A DNA stretch of 64,000 nucleotides, from positions 1 through 64,000 of the forward strand of contig JAMKCH010057966.1 of NCBI GenBank assembly GCA_023653785.1, read 5' to 3'. Below are positions 24,063 to 36,494 of this stretch, in pieces. The notes under the pieces were generated by a model that ran no database searches, was not told the DNA's origin, and saw only the letters and a program-made list of their open reading frames with translations. The number at the start of each line of letters is the position of its first letter. Position 1 is the first letter of the stretch. The translations under genes and the position numbers were made by a program. The stretch is from Ophioderma brevispina (taxonomy: Eukaryota > Echinodermata > Ophiuroidea > Amphilepidida > Ophiodermatidae).

Positions 24063-24450
24063 ATGAAGATGCTTGCAGTTGCACAGAGGAAGATGGAGCG
24101 AATCAGGCTTGGCATCAGACTTCAAGATAAAAAGAGGAATTGCTGGATCCGATCACAGACAGGAGTTACTGATATTATCGACTGCATTAGGAGTGCCAAA
24201 CATAGATGGGCAGGCCACGTTGCTAGACTGCAGGATAACAGGTGGACCATCAGAGTGACAGAGTGTACCCCCATGTACCAGAGAATGGACCAGAAAACCA
24301 GGACGTCCAAAAACCAGATGGAGAGACGAAATGACAAAACAACTTGGTCCAATTTGGACAAGAATGGCTAAAAATAGCGATTTGTGGAAACATTCTAGGG
24401 AGGGGTTCCTCCATCGTGAGTGATTTAAGCCCTGGATATGGATATGGATA
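24063..24450 (+). pseudogene. LINE ORF2 C-terminal fragment with 3' tail (RTE-like)
   Basis: Translation from 24063 gives VAQRKMERIRLGIRLQDKK, then TGVTDIID and HRWAGHVARLQDNRWTIRV, the typical C-terminal region of endonuclease-reverse transcriptase LINEs. A one-base frame change near 24290 is needed to follow it through GRPKTRWRDEM and LWKHSREGFLHRE to a TGA at 24421-24423. A short GGATAT tandem repeat (about 24433-24453) follows, as expected of a LINE 3' tail. The reverse transcriptase core is missing, so this is a 5'-truncated copy. Assignment to the RTE group is from memory of these motifs and is moderate. Confidence 0.75.
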
Positions 24451-27235
24451 TGGAAAACCCGTTTTTCCTGAATTTTGAAACTGACCCTGAAAACCCTGGA
24501 TTCCCCTTCCTGTCAGCCACCAACTCACCATCAAATCAACCATTTATTTAGGCCTACTTTCCCACCTGTCAACCACAGAAAAAGTATTATTCACTGAGCC
24601 TGTCAAAACGAAGTACTTCTAAAATTTTGTCAGTACAGGATCTCCTGCAACTTTTGGTCTTTCGGTTTTTTTTCTCAATTTTTGGCTTCTGTACCGGGGG
24701 GGTCTCCGGAACTAGGTTTTCAGAAAATAAGCTGCGATCGCCCTCAATTTCCAGTATGGCTTTGGACATGAAAGGTAGGGTCTCTGGAACTAAAATGGAG
24801 GTCACTGGAACTGAAAAAGAGCCTGAAAATGAGGGTCTTATAGGCGGCACATAACCATACTTCCTCCCAATGTGAGACCCCCCACCTGTACATTTAATTG
24901 TTTTGCTCTCATACCCACATTTTGAAACATTTTAATTTTTATGTACCACATTTTTTACCATTAACATTTAGTTTCCAATTCACACACAAACACACACCCA
25001 CATGCAAACACACACACACAAATGCACACATGAAACAGTCCATAAAAATGATGAAGTGGCATTCAAAGGAAAAAAAGAATAATTTTTTAGTTGTCATACA
25101 AAGAAAGCTTTCTAAATTTAAGAGGTAACATACTCCGTGTGTGACAAAATCATATGTTATTGCACTACCTAGTGTAAAATGACTAGGGTATTGCTTTATG
25201 AAAGAACTGCAGAGTGGCAGGGTCTGACCCTGACCATCTATGCCAAGGTCCTGGCATAAACAAGCACATGTGGTCTATACCACTTTAACACTTGACAATT
25301 ACTGACCTTGATGGCCCAAAAATGGTTCCCTGTTTCTTTGTAGAGACCCTACTAACAATGCATGCTAAGAGGTGCCAGACAACTACAGTGAACCAAGAGT
25401 GTTGAATATATTGATTTTTGTCTTACAAGAAATATTGAGGGTTACAAGCACTGTCTGTGTGTTTCTTGATAGTTATGCCCTGTTTCTTGTGTGTTAATGT
25501 ATTCAAAGGGGGTGAGTGTTCCATATCACTGTTTTGTTTTTATGCTGTGTAGTAATTGGAAATAAAGTTTGATGAACATATTGATCTGTCACCCAGCAGT
25601 CTCTTATAGACTTACTTCGTAAGCCAAAAATAGGGGGTAAATTTTATACAGGTGCCAAAAGTAAAAGAGGTCTAATTGTTTTGAAAACCTACACCAATTT
25701 ATTCATCTGGTCATGAAGATTAAAAAGTATAATTTGCCATATCTACGGTCATTATATTCAGGATTACGGTTCAAGGTCATCCTGGGGTAATCATTTCAAA
25801 GTGCTCTGATTTGACGAAACTAGTCTCAAATTGTTAGTATGGTCATATCCTATAACAGAAAATGCATATTTTCTCTGCATTTGACATTTTAGCGTAAAGC
25901 GATAAGACCCCATAGGATATGTAGACCATTGTTACAATTTGACCTCTAATTACATGACCAAATGGTGAAATGAGTGCAAGTATTATATTCCCTGGTCCTT
26001 TGGGACTATTTAAAGAATTTGGGACCATTTTGAAAACCTCCCCTGCAAATACATTTTCTCCGCTATACTTCTAGACTTTTGATATGTTAAGAACATCAAA
26101 ATCGTTTCTGTTGCAATTGAGGTCACACCATTGTTTTTATTTTATTTTCTTGTACTATATGGTGCTTTACATCCATTTATACGTTCACTTCAGATACAGA
26201 GATGATTGGGTGGTGTCACAAAGTTGGTACCGTGTGATTTACTACAAGGCATATCTAGGGCAGACCGGTGGTGCGTCGAAATTTAGTATCGCTTAAAAAT
26301 AGTATTTTTGTACCGTATACTCAGTGCTTCTCTATGGAGTAATTTATTATGCAGATTTTTGGTCAATAACTTTGTAATATTTGCAAATAATCTGTTTGGA
26401 CGGGTATGGACAAGCATGATTGTGGATTATATTGAAAGCAACCGACGATTAAAATGACGAACGTGATTTTTGTTATTCTGTTACAAGAAAACACAGCTGG
26501 TTAGATCAAGCCAGTCTTCCAGCTATCTTGTCTGAAACCTCGTGTGCTGCGAGCGAAAATTGCTGGCGCGGGGAATTGAGAAACGCATAAGTATGCATCA
26601 AAGGTACGCGCGCGTAGGGCCTATTTAGTCACGTAAAGTAAGTGGGAAAAGGAATTGTGGCGGACAGTAATTTTATGTTTTTTCTGCTCCTACGTACGAT
26701 CGAAGCTAAAGCAGAATATCATCGAGAGCCCGTAACCAATAATACTACGTGCACGGTCGTTTTTACAGGAAAAACTACCAACATTTGAGGGTTACCAAAT
26801 ACTACTACTATTTGTGAAAGGTAACCACAGTGCATTCCATTTGAAAAGGTCATGCCAGCTTTATTTTTAGCTGGGTTCGAGTTTGTAGTTTTACAGCTGT
26901 GACTATTGTAAAACGGGGTGTCAAGTGTTGCAACATGCCTCATAATACGGAGTCAGTTGCTACACTAGTGTGGGGCAATTGCAACACAGTCAATAAAAGC
27001 TAATAAAGAAAACAAAACACAAAGGTATTTCAGTTTATCATTAATAAGGTCATCACTAAGAAGATAGCTTTCAAATATGCAATACAAACGTTAATCTTTA
27101 ATATCAAGGTTACATTAAAGCATCTTAGCAAACCCTTTTGAAAGAGAAACAGCTTTCAACTAAATCGTTATACATTTATACATATATTTAATAGGCTTGT
27201 GCTAAGTCTGGTGTATTGTTTTCTCACAATGAGCA
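24451..27235. other. No gene recognised; CA-rich microsatellite at about 24980-25030
   Basis: Contains a CA-rich simple repeat with interruptions (about 24980-25030). Around 25440-25580 the sequence resembles a 3' untranslated end (AATAAAGTTTGATGAA at about 25561), without any recognisable upstream exon. The minus-strand frame 26719-26943 is unrecognised. Confidence 0.4.
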
Positions 27236-27600
27236 CAAAGATAATGCTAACATTCATAACATTAAAGAATAAGCTAATATACAAACTGAAAAACATATTT
27301 TGATATACATAAAATGCTAATACACCGATTGTAAAGAAAATTCTAATAATACATAATATTAACGAAAATGCTAATATACAGATTGTAAAGAGAATTCTAA
27401 TAATATACAATGGTGGAGAATATGCTTATAACACACGTTTAATATCAATGCTAAAAATTAGGCTAATAATGCTGATAATTATGCCAATACTTGCAAAGAA
27501 AATTTTTAAATACACGTAATGCCAACATTTCACTTAATAATATTGCTAATAATGCTGGCAAAGACACTAATGTAGGCCAACATAATTGATATTAATATTA
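27236..27600. repeat. Degenerate AT-rich tandem array with GCTAATA motif
   Basis: Two adjacent units of about 55-57 bp (from about 27310 and 27366) share AAAATGCTAATA, GATTGTAAAGA and AATTCTAATAATA. Shorter related words (GCTAATA, TGCTAAT, GCTAATAATGCT) recur on both sides through about 27560. Old expanded simple-sequence DNA. Confidence 0.6.
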
Positions 27601-27849
27601 ATTAAAATCATACTTTTGACATGCGTTCTGCAAGAAAGTTCATCAATGTTTCAAAACTGAGTGTGGTAGTTACGTATAGAATCACGTTCATTTTGAGTTT
27701 GAACTTAGTTTTGTTTTGTTAGCTGAAAATGTGTCAAATCATTTAACCCTCGTCTACCTGAGCCATTTTTTGGTAACAAAACTCCGGGGGTGGTGGTTAC
27801 CTATGATTTTCGTTACTGAACATCTGATTCCTGTAAATTTGGTACCAAA

Positions 27850-28240
27850 GGATAGCGTAGAGTTTCTTCTCTCCATTGGTACCAAAATAAGTACCAACAT
27901 CCCCATTATGACATCACTCTGACGTCATTTGTTGAGGAACGTACGAAAATACTGAATATAGGGTGGAAAATTGATATTTCGCAATTTTAGCGACTCACGC
28001 ACCTTATTATAGCACGAAAATGCTCTGATTATATCAAACTAGTCATTTTCCATCAAGTCAAAAACCGCATGAAAATCTGATTTTCCTAACTTTTTGGCAA
28101 AAAATTGAATTTTCCCCTATTCTACACTGTGTCTATGGAAATTGGCAGTTTTGCTGATTTGCGAACTTTATGACGTCATTGTGTTGTGCTAGGCATGTTG
28201 GTACTTCTCTCCTGAAGGGTGGGGTGGTTGGCATACACCC
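27850..28240 (-). repeat. Dispersed repeat, family C, copy 2
   Basis: Reverse complement matches 7925-8100 (GATTTTCATGCGGTTTTT, a GACGTCAT box and CCAACATGCCTAGC). The ends of this copy are themselves loosely inverted: GTACCAACATCCCC with ATTATGACATCA on the left, and TATGACGTCATTG with GCATGTTGGTAC on the right. It is probably a non-autonomous DNA element. A C run (28238-28250) follows. Confidence 0.55.
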
Positions 28241-28933
28241 CCCCCCCCCCTTATCCATCACTTTGGGATCACCCTGTATCTTACCTATACCCCGGTGGAT
28301 GTTTGTTTTTGGATGAAAAGCAGCGGAAAATGTCAATTAACAATTACATTAAATAATTTGGCACCAAAAAAGGGTTTTTTAACAAGCCGGGGACCCCCCC
28401 CCCCCCTTAACAAGGATTAAATTATCACATCTCACAATCAATTAGAACTTCTTAAAACAAGTTCACAAATCAAAAGTCAATTATTCTAATGGATTTTAAT
28501 CAAAACTCACAATATCAGAGAACTTCTGTAGACAGACTTAACCATTTCCACACTTAACAGAGTCACCAATCAGTTAATGGTTCATTGATTCAAATCAAAA
28601 CTTCTTACAACATTAATTAACTTCTTAAAAGACTTTACATTTTTGAGCTGCAAACTGGTCAATTATTAATATCAAAACTTCTATTCTCACAACATTAAAA
28701 TATTCTTTAAAGTCCAAACACCATGAAAATATGATCAATAGAAAGCTTTTGCTATAAATAAAACGAGAAACATAAGTTTTATTTCCAAACTGCTACAGGT
28801 AAGTCACAATTACACTGAAAAGATTATTTTCCTAGACCCCTATAAAACAAAATGAAATTCTTCAAATTGGGCGCCATGCCTGTGACGTCATTAAAGTAAC
28901 CGGTAAATAGATCATGTACCAAACGCACGCACA
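28241..28933. other. No gene; AACTTCT-rich repeats
   Basis: Between 28430 and 28700 the words AACTTCTTA and TCACAA recur irregularly, suggesting a decayed short tandem array. C run at 28394-28406. Confidence 0.4.
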
Positions 28934-28942
28934 ACTGGTTCG

Positions 28943-29370
28943 TACGGCGGTCCGGTAAGTACGTAATTCCTGTTTCTAAAATTGAAAAAAAAAAAGTTGG
29001 CGTAGTGTTTGAAAATTCTCATGACTGGAATAATACCGAAAGGCATTGTGGGAAAATGGATTCGCCCGTAGAGATTGCGTGTTAACTTTTCCGTGTCTGC
29101 GAGTACCGAAGTACCCAACAAAAACGTTCAATTTTCTCGCTAGGTTCTATAGGTTCAGACCCAATTACGATACATATTTAAAACAAAACGGACCCTCTGA
29201 TGCCAAAACGTCCACAGAACCCCTCCGTTTTCCGGAGATATTTGAGATTTAGTTTCATTTACACATATTCTCTATGACGGACTGATAACGTTAATCTCTC
29301 GCGCAGTACCAATTTAGATAATATTTTTCGCAGTCTGTAACACAGACTACACACTTTCCGGACCGCCGTA
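28943..29370. mobile_element. TIR element with perfect 9-bp target duplication (MULE-like MITE)
   Basis: Inverted ends TACGGCGGTCCGGTAAGT (28943-28960) and ACTTTCCGGACCGCCGTA (29353-29370) match at 17 of 18 positions. Directly outside both ends is the same 9-mer, ACTGGTTCG (28934-28942 and 29371-29379). A 9-bp duplication is characteristic of Mutator-like elements, and other superfamilies are possible. Because the ends begin TA, a TA-target reading is also conceivable, but the 9-mer is the stronger signal. Short frames on both strands inside have no motif. Confidence 0.8.
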
Positions 29371-29379
29371 ACTGGTTCG

Positions 29380-30229
29380 GAAATCAGTTTCGTTGGGCTT
29401 CCATCTTCAACCAAAATGAGTACAAGCCTGAGTCCAAAATATGCAGATGAGAATCAGAATTGGGTATTCATAGTCGGGAAGTACCCCGGATAGCGAAGAG
29501 CTAGCCGGGGTTATTTCCCGGTGAGGAAATACCTCGGCGAGGACAACAACGAAGGTGATACCGCAGACCGGGGATACCGTGGGGTGATGCATACACCGTT
29601 AGCTGCCGAAGAGTTTTTTTTTTTCAACGGTCAACCCGTCATAGCGGAAGAAGACAGAAGAATATGAGGTGACAATTGATGAAAATGGGTTAGAAAAAAA
29701 AAATTCGGATTGGTAAGTTTAGTATTGAAAAATTATAGAAAACCATGGCTCGACGCGACATCATCATGATCATTGTTACGGATTAAAGCGAGTCCAGTAA
29801 GTGGGCATCGATCATAGAGTAAAGCTCACCCCCCCCCCCCCCCCCCCCCCCCCCTGCATGCATCGCATAACACAGCCCGGCCACAGCCTAACAAATATCT
29901 GTTTACTTGTCCATTCATTTAGCTTAGACCTCGTTTTTAAGTATATTAGGAAGGTAGCGGGGTCAGGGAAAAAAAATTGTGAAGAAAAGTTAGTATTCAC
30001 GAAATTAACCAACAGGATTGTTTTAAATTTCAAAAACATATGGATGGATTTTACCTACAAATTATTGAAATTGACCCTTTTCCCCTCCAAAACGTTGCAA
30101 ATGATCTGTCCAACGTCAGGTACCATTAACAAATGACTGGGAGGTGGTCTTTGGTATTAATACAAATACGAAGTATGGAAGAGACTACATACTGGTCGGA
30201 CGTGGACCCTGCTTAATATTGTGTCATCT
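29380..30229. other. No gene; poly-C tract at 29829-29854
   Basis: A 26-base C run creates glycine- and proline-rich frames that are artefacts. No exon recognised. Confidence 0.45.
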
Positions 30230-30550
30230 CGCGAATAGACTCGTCCCCCAGGGACCCAAGATTTTACCGAAGTAGTCGAAATTTTTATATCAGAAGAAAG
30301 GCTACTATTTTATCATTACCCTGTGAAACTAGGCTAAATATGTTTGCGTTGGATTGTTATGAGCGAAAATTATGAACAATTTGGTCGACCAATATTAATT
30401 TTACACAGTAATCTATAGGGTATAAAATAGGTTTTTAGCTCTCACTCACAAACGGATTGAAATATCGGCGCGGAAACTTTACAGATGGGGTTTGTGGGGT
30501 GAAGGCCATTCTATCAATATGAAAACGTTATAACGGTAAATCGGACCACT
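30230..30550 (-). repeat. Dispersed repeat, family F, copy 1
   Basis: Its reverse complement matches 47566-47870: AAATCGGACCA-type start, GAATGGCCTT..ACCC, TTCGCTCATAAC and CACAGGGTAATGA, then a GGTAAAATCT.GGGTC.C end. The segment 33470-33600 is a partial third copy. Non-coding. Confidence 0.6.
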
Positions 30551-32430
30551 CCTCCTTTAAAATGAACAAGACAAAATGTATTGTATTTGAGTTCCTTTGA
30601 AGCGAAATATTTTTGTATAGACGATGTGACCTGTTATTCGCCGGGCAAGAACAAAGCGCAGTCGGCGGTATGCGTGCGGTACACGGCCAATTTCTCATGG
30701 TAGTTACCACATAGCTACCACTGAGTAGACAAGGATTACCTACCACTAGACGTACACTCGCCGGCCAGGATTCCGGTTTTTTGCCGCATAGACGGATGTG
30801 TACACAAAGCAAGCCATTTCTGCACTGTCGTGGATTAGCTACGTGGTTACACCAGCTCTCAGTGCGCGCGGTATTTCTAATGCCCAAAATTTAGGTTTTT
30901 TGATATTTTTGCCATATATTTGCATTTTTTATTAAAGTGCCGGTTATATGGGTGGTTTTTGATGTGTCTCGATTTGAATTTGTGTAATGATTTTCATAAA
31001 AAACGTTCCAAAAAACGCTAAACGGAGAACAAGTGTATAGCGCCCTCATTTCATGAATGTTCACCCACTCATCCAAAATGGCGTCGTGGTAACCGCGGGG
31101 TAGCTGCTTGGTAGCTGAGGCTACAAAAAAACGGTAGGTGCTACTCAAATCCACCTTCTCTCCCCTAGTGGGCAATTACAGGGTAGCCATTGGGTAGGTA
31201 AAGCAGAGTAGCCACATACTGTATACCTAATAACGCTGTACTTAGTAAGCCCTATCTTGCAGCTACAGCCTCGCAATTAGCCCAGTGTGTACTGCTGCGA
31301 GCTGCGCGGAGAACATGGTGTAGCTGCCGTATAGGCTTCCACGCGAGTAAGAATCGCCGTGTATTGCGGAGCACTGTAAGGCTTGCGATTTAAAATTCCA
31401 GCTCATCAGTACTAAATAGCCCATGAATAGTACTGAGCTGTATGTGTGTCCTTCGCACATCGATCACGTCAGTAGACCAGGTTGCTATCATCTATAAAAC
31501 ACCAATGACTAACACAAAAAGTTGATCCGGTCCATGGCCAATGGATTGACTAATTCAAAAATCCCGGGGAATAAAATGGACGCTATTATAAATTACAAGC
31601 ATTGTAATATATCGTCAATGTCTTCTACATGGGCAAAGAGTGATGCAACGTTTTACAAAACTATCCTATAATGAACTTTCCGAAAAAGTTTACGAAAATT
31701 CGGCTGGTTCCGATTCCGTGCCGATTGATGACTCAAAATCGCAGAAAATTGAATCGAATTGGATGTGAAGGAAATACTTTTCAGCACGCACCTTCACAAT
31801 CTTGTTGGGTAATTAGATGAATACCAACTTTTCTTTCACGATTAATTCCCGACACTAAGACCTTCTCTAATATATTAAACACCCGAAGGTCTAAGTAATT
31901 GAATGGACAGTAGCAGGTTCCTGCGGAGACTCGCTTCTTCCTTCCCCCCCCCTGCGTTTATGTCATTTTGTGACTTTATATAGCAATTTGGGATCTTAAA
32001 TAAATATCAAAACGGACCTAACGTCAAACCAGTTGTTTATCGTTGTGCTGGTTTCTATATGAAGGCTTTCAATTTCAGCTTCGAAGTAACACACTAACCA
32101 CCACTCAGTCCACTGGCCGGCCGCGGGTCACACACTCCGTGTAAGGCTAGGTTTTAAATATAAAGCAATAAAAGCACATTTGAAGCGCGCCCAATTTTTA
32201 AAAAAAATTGAGCTTTTTACACGGTTGCATTTGGTATAACTGGCTAGTTAAAACTATACCCGTGAATGGTTAAGCTCGAAAATGTCTCTTTGTCACAAAA
32301 CGAAGGGAATTTGTAATTAGAATAAGTATTATCGGAGATCCTCCGGTAATAATTCAACGGCTGCTGGACACGGCCTTCCAATGTGAAATAGCCGGGAAAA
32401 GCGCCATGTATGAATGGCCTAGTTCTGGTC
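30551..32430. other. No gene recognised
   Basis: Minus-strand frames of 119 (30528-30887) and 94 codons (30891-31175) lack family motifs. Words such as GGTAGC and GTAGGTA recur between 30700 and 31210, which hints at another decayed repeat. Nothing definite. Confidence 0.4.
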
Positions 32431-33129
32431 CTAAAAACGCGTAAGATTCTACGTGTAACATTACACGTTTAAGATGCAACCTTACACGTTTAAGACGCAA
32501 CCTTACACGTCTAAGATTCGTCTTATGCGTGTATAAAGCATATGGCCAAGTGGTTCAAAAAACGTGTAAGGTTGTACATGTAACCTTACACGAGTAACGA
32601 GAGTAACGCGATACAAGAGACTCATTGTGGCGACACGATTGGACAACGATCCTCCCGGATGACTCTGTAAAAAGAAAACGCTAAAAAGTTATTCTTCGCC
32701 GCGGTTGAAAAATAACAATACCCCTAAAGGAGGGTGAAAAAAATGCATTAATCTATGGCTTTTTCGTAATGTGTAGATACAACGGAATGATGGCTTTTTC
32801 TAAATTAATTTTCACCATGTTAAAAAATAATATTTTAGCTTTTCTTTTTAAAATTAATAATATTACCAATGCACTGTCGCGTATACCGCGATCAAAATTG
32901 GTATACCGTCCATCATTAAACCGACACACATTAACACGTGGAAGGATATATTCACCCGAGTTTCATTGGTCGTGCATGCAATTACATGTAAGATGAATCG
33001 GGCTGGAATGTGATTTTTCAGCCTTTTTAACATGATTCGCCAATTCAAGCGTCTCGCTATATTATAAGAGGTGTAAGTTAGCATCTTAAATTGTGTAAGG
33101 GTTACGAGTAGAATCTTACACGTTTTTAG
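32431..33129. mobile_element. TIR element of about 700 bp with TTACACG sub-repeats
   Basis: Ends CTAAAAACGCGTAAGATTC (32431-) and its near-reverse complement GAATCTTACACGTTTTTAG (-33129) are inverted, and the similarity continues inward through CTACGTGTAAC against GTTACGAGTAG. Inside the left end, CCTTACACGT or its inverse is repeated about six times (32448-32600), possibly a binding array. A minus-strand frame of 94 codons (32863-33147) has no transposase motif. No target duplication was found. Confidence 0.65.
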
Positions 33130-33469
33130 TGTTTTATTGGCAGGCAAGCAAGAAGTTAGAGTTATTTTCTCGAGGTGGACATTTCAGCATGGACGGACAT
33201 AAACGTAGACTTTCCAGCTCGGCCGTTAAGTCCAATCTGGGATCCCCAATTCTAATTACAAAACGCTTATTTTATGAAAAATACGCATTTTTAGCCATTC
33301 TCGTTCGCAGGGTATAAGTCATAGACAATTACCAATCGTAATGTGCCAAAATATCAAATTTTGAACATTGGGGGCGCTCTTCAAAAAATGTGCCTTGTTG
33401 TAATCCCCATAGAGTAGTGTGGTAAAATTAATTATGGTGAACAAAATGGAGCACATTTCCGCTTCGAAT

Positions 33470-33600
33470 TTCAAACCACAAACATCCTTAGCCTAAGATT
33501 CACAGGGTAAATGAGAGAAATAGAGCTTCTAAGATACGAACATTTTGACCACTTCCGGTAAATCTGGGGATCTGGGGACGAGGTTATTAGCAATCGGAGT
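33470..33600 (+). repeat. Dispersed repeat, family F, partial copy
   Basis: Shares AAACATC.TTAGCC.TAAGATT, CACAGGGTAAATGAG and CCGGTAAATCTGGGG with 47755-47870. Truncated at both sides. Confidence 0.55.
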
Positions 33601-33649
33601 CAATCAAAAGGCAAAGTGATACCTTATTCGCCCCTCAAGGTAATTATTT

Positions 33650-34260
33650 TCAGTGCTATGACCGGGGAAAAATTGAATGTGGTTGTTATGGAAGACCATC
33701 GTGGATTTCTTTGACCCAGGACCGCGGACAACCCTGATCTTCCCTTAATTTAATCGGACAGTCTTGATTTACTGGGATAGACACCTTTATCACCCTCTAG
33801 GTCAAATAGTTTCAGAGTTATTGACCATGTTAAACATGGTTAATATACAAGTGGGGTGAATATGGTAAGCTATTTTGGATTTCCGGTATCCTAGACCTCG
33901 CACATTCGATCATGGACACTCTCTTCCGTCAACATGGTAAATGGACATTCAAGAAACTCTTTCATTCAATCAGGAAATCTTGAATGAATGAGGCATTGGC
34001 ACCCCGCTCGCGTCAAAGAGCTTTCAAAGTTTTTGTCATTTCACCAATCTAATATGAAGAATGCCGTTACTATGGCGACCATCTGGATTTCTGTTGACCC
34101 CGATCTAGACAACTATGACACGTCACTTCATTTAATTCAGCCTGCTTTAGTGGAGATGACAACATTTATTACGTATACCCTTCTAGATCAATAGTTTCAG
34201 AGTTATGTCAATGTCACTGTTAATATGAAACACGTGGTTGCTATGGGCGGCCATTTGCAT
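33650..34260 (+). repeat. Diverged tandem repeat, about four units
   Basis: A segment like GTGGTTGTTATGGAAGACC, then TGGATTTC, starts at about 33679. Related versions start at about 33855, 34063 and 34231. A second landmark, AAATAGTTTCAGAGTTAT, appears at about 33806 and 34189. Spacing is roughly 170-210 bp. The 68-codon frame at 33988-34194 falls inside the array and is not convincing as a gene. Confidence 0.6.
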
Positions 34261-35533
34261 TTCGTCTTGATTCAATTCACTAATTAGGAATCGGACCATT
34301 ATATGTAAAAACTAAATGTAAAACAAGGCAATCCCCAAAAGCACAAAATTTGTTAAATAGGAATGATGAAAGGTTTTTAGACATTGAGGTAACGAGTGAG
34401 TGGTATTGTGTTTGAAGATAAAAAATAATTTATTTTGCTAAGCCATTATTTTGCATTTTGCTTTCTATGTATGATTAAACTGTAAATTATGTATATACAA
34501 GAATAAAATGCATTATAACATTGTAAACAATAATTATTAAAAATTATCAATTGTATAAAGGATACTATTTGTGTCGCTTATCTTCTAGTGGTGCTGAGTT
34601 TTCAATATTCTCAGTTTAACGGTGTGGCCGAAGGTCCTTTAATATGGCTCATCCACATATCTTTATTTGTCCATCATTCGATATGTCATGACTGTGTACT
34701 AAGAAAACATAATTTGTCCTAGGACCAAGAGATCTCTCCGTAATTACGCTTTCAATAATTCTGACAATTGTCTGGCGTGATTTGGGACTTGCGACGGACA
34801 CGGAAGTTGAATCGGTATGTTAACTTTATCTGAACATGGAAGAAGAGATAAGGAAGGAACACAAAACTTCCACCAATCCGATTTTAATCTGATTATCCAT
34901 TCACCAGCACAAAAGGAAGGATTCAACAGCGAACCGTAATCCATATGCCGCAATGGATGATCGGCAAGCAACACTGGACACAGCTGTTTGATCCCATGCA
35001 ATCGTTCCTGTTTTATTTTAGACCAATTTTAAAGCAGCGGCCGACCAGTTGTGATAATAGGGATATTAGTAGGGACAGGCAAGAGCTACTTCTCTTCAAA
35101 AATCAGAAAGATCCATTGCGGGAATATTGCCCTTATAGGCCTTCAAGGCCCATGGATTTGTATGTGATCGCCGCCACCCTCTATGTGCCCATTCTCCATA
35201 GAGGACACGTGGGTGGTAAACTAGATTTAAAGAAAAAATCATATTGTCTGCAATGAAAGTTCGTTACAAATATTACACAAGAATGAAGTCAGCGGTATAA
35301 AATAATCCAAATTAGTTGTCAAAAGTGTGTCGCTGTTGATGATTTTTGTTTTATTCCGATTTGTCATAAGAAATGAGAATTTTTTGAAACTCTCTATGTA
35401 CGAACCATAAAGTGTAAAAAGTATATAGCATATTACAAAATGTTAAGGCTGTCTCCCGTGTGATTTGTTGCTGGTTCGTTAAATACGAAGGGTTTGTACA
35501 TCGTTATGAGTTTTCAGGTTAGTGCCAAGATCA
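34261..35533. other. No gene recognised
   Basis: Very AT-rich to about 34560. Frames at 34744-35001 (-) and 34945-35256 (+) overlap each other and have no motif I recognise. Confidence 0.4.
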
Positions 35534-35979
35534 GGGGGCCACTTGTTTTTCCAAGGTGGAATGATGCGTGAACATGGTTCTTCCAAAATGCACCCTAAAA
35601 AGTATTCCACCGAAGGAAAAATACCCTAAGCAAGTATTTGTATCTGTTGTGCTAGGTTAACAAGTAGATTGTCAGTTTTTGATAACCCCTAAACAAGTAA
35701 GCAATGCATTAGTCCTTAAATACCCTTATTATCTTGCTTTGCTTAATTCCGATATACAATATTTGAGATTTTGATCTCTGCTTAATTTGAGAATTACATA
35801 CCCTAAACACGTACATCACAAGTTATAGATTAAAAAAAACATACCTTGTTTCACATATTTTGCTGTTTTTGTGACACCTAAATTAATGTACGCGCGTAAA
35901 TCGCTGTGGACAAAAAGGGACCCTTTTTACGCGTGTTTTTGTTCACGAATCATATCCACCTTTGAATACAGTGGCCCCC
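35534..35979 (-). mobile_element. TIR element, family A, copy 2
   Basis: Reverse-oriented copy of 851-1300. Left end GGGGGCCACTTGTTTTTCC with GATGCGTGAACA, right end GTTCACGAATCATATCC with CAGTGGCCCCC. Interior words GACCCTTTTTACGCG and ATATTTTGCTGTTTTTG match copy 1 in reverse. About 446 bp, essentially the same length as copy 1, which supports both boundaries. Confidence 0.75.
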
Positions 35980-36494
35980 GGGGCACAAGACTGCCCAGTG
36001 AAGAAATAAAGGATGAAAGTTGACTAACACTTGAACGTAAGTGACCAGTGGGGGGGGGGTGCGTGGATTTCTGTTGGGTACCCATGCTCGTACCAGGGGA
36101 TTCTGAAAAAGTGACCCCTACTTAACGGGACCAATTTGCAGTGAAGTATACTTCATGTGGTTTCAATCGACTATTCAACGGGGTCCTTGCGCCAGCCCGA
36201 TATCCATGTGTAGAGGCAGGAAGCGGCATATAGGTTTGCGTATGTCCTTTAAGCACTGAAGAAACACCCGAATGCCGAATTTTCTCGCCGCGAGAAAATC
36301 GAATTGGGATGATCCTCGGATGGCCACTTGTGAGGATATGAATAACATTGCAATTATAGGGCGCAGTTGGATTGGTCAAAGCAAAGTGGGTCGTTGTGGT
36401 TCCTGCTCATCTCTTTCTTCCATGATCTGAACGAGCAAATGCGTTGGTAAGGTAGATCGTTAATCACGGGTTTTTTTTTTTCGTTTCTTTTTAG

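Noticed and set aside
24898..25128. His/Thr-rich frame
   Set aside because: Explained by the CA-rich microsatellite.
30528..31175. Adjacent 119- and 94-codon minus-strand frames as a host gene
   Set aside because: No domain motif, no splice junctions in frame, and repeated GGTAGC-like words suggest a repeat.
34744..35256. Overlapping opposite-strand frames near the transporter-like exon as an upstream exon
   Set aside because: The plus-strand frame lacks SLC16-like residues and a donor site in the right phase could not be shown.
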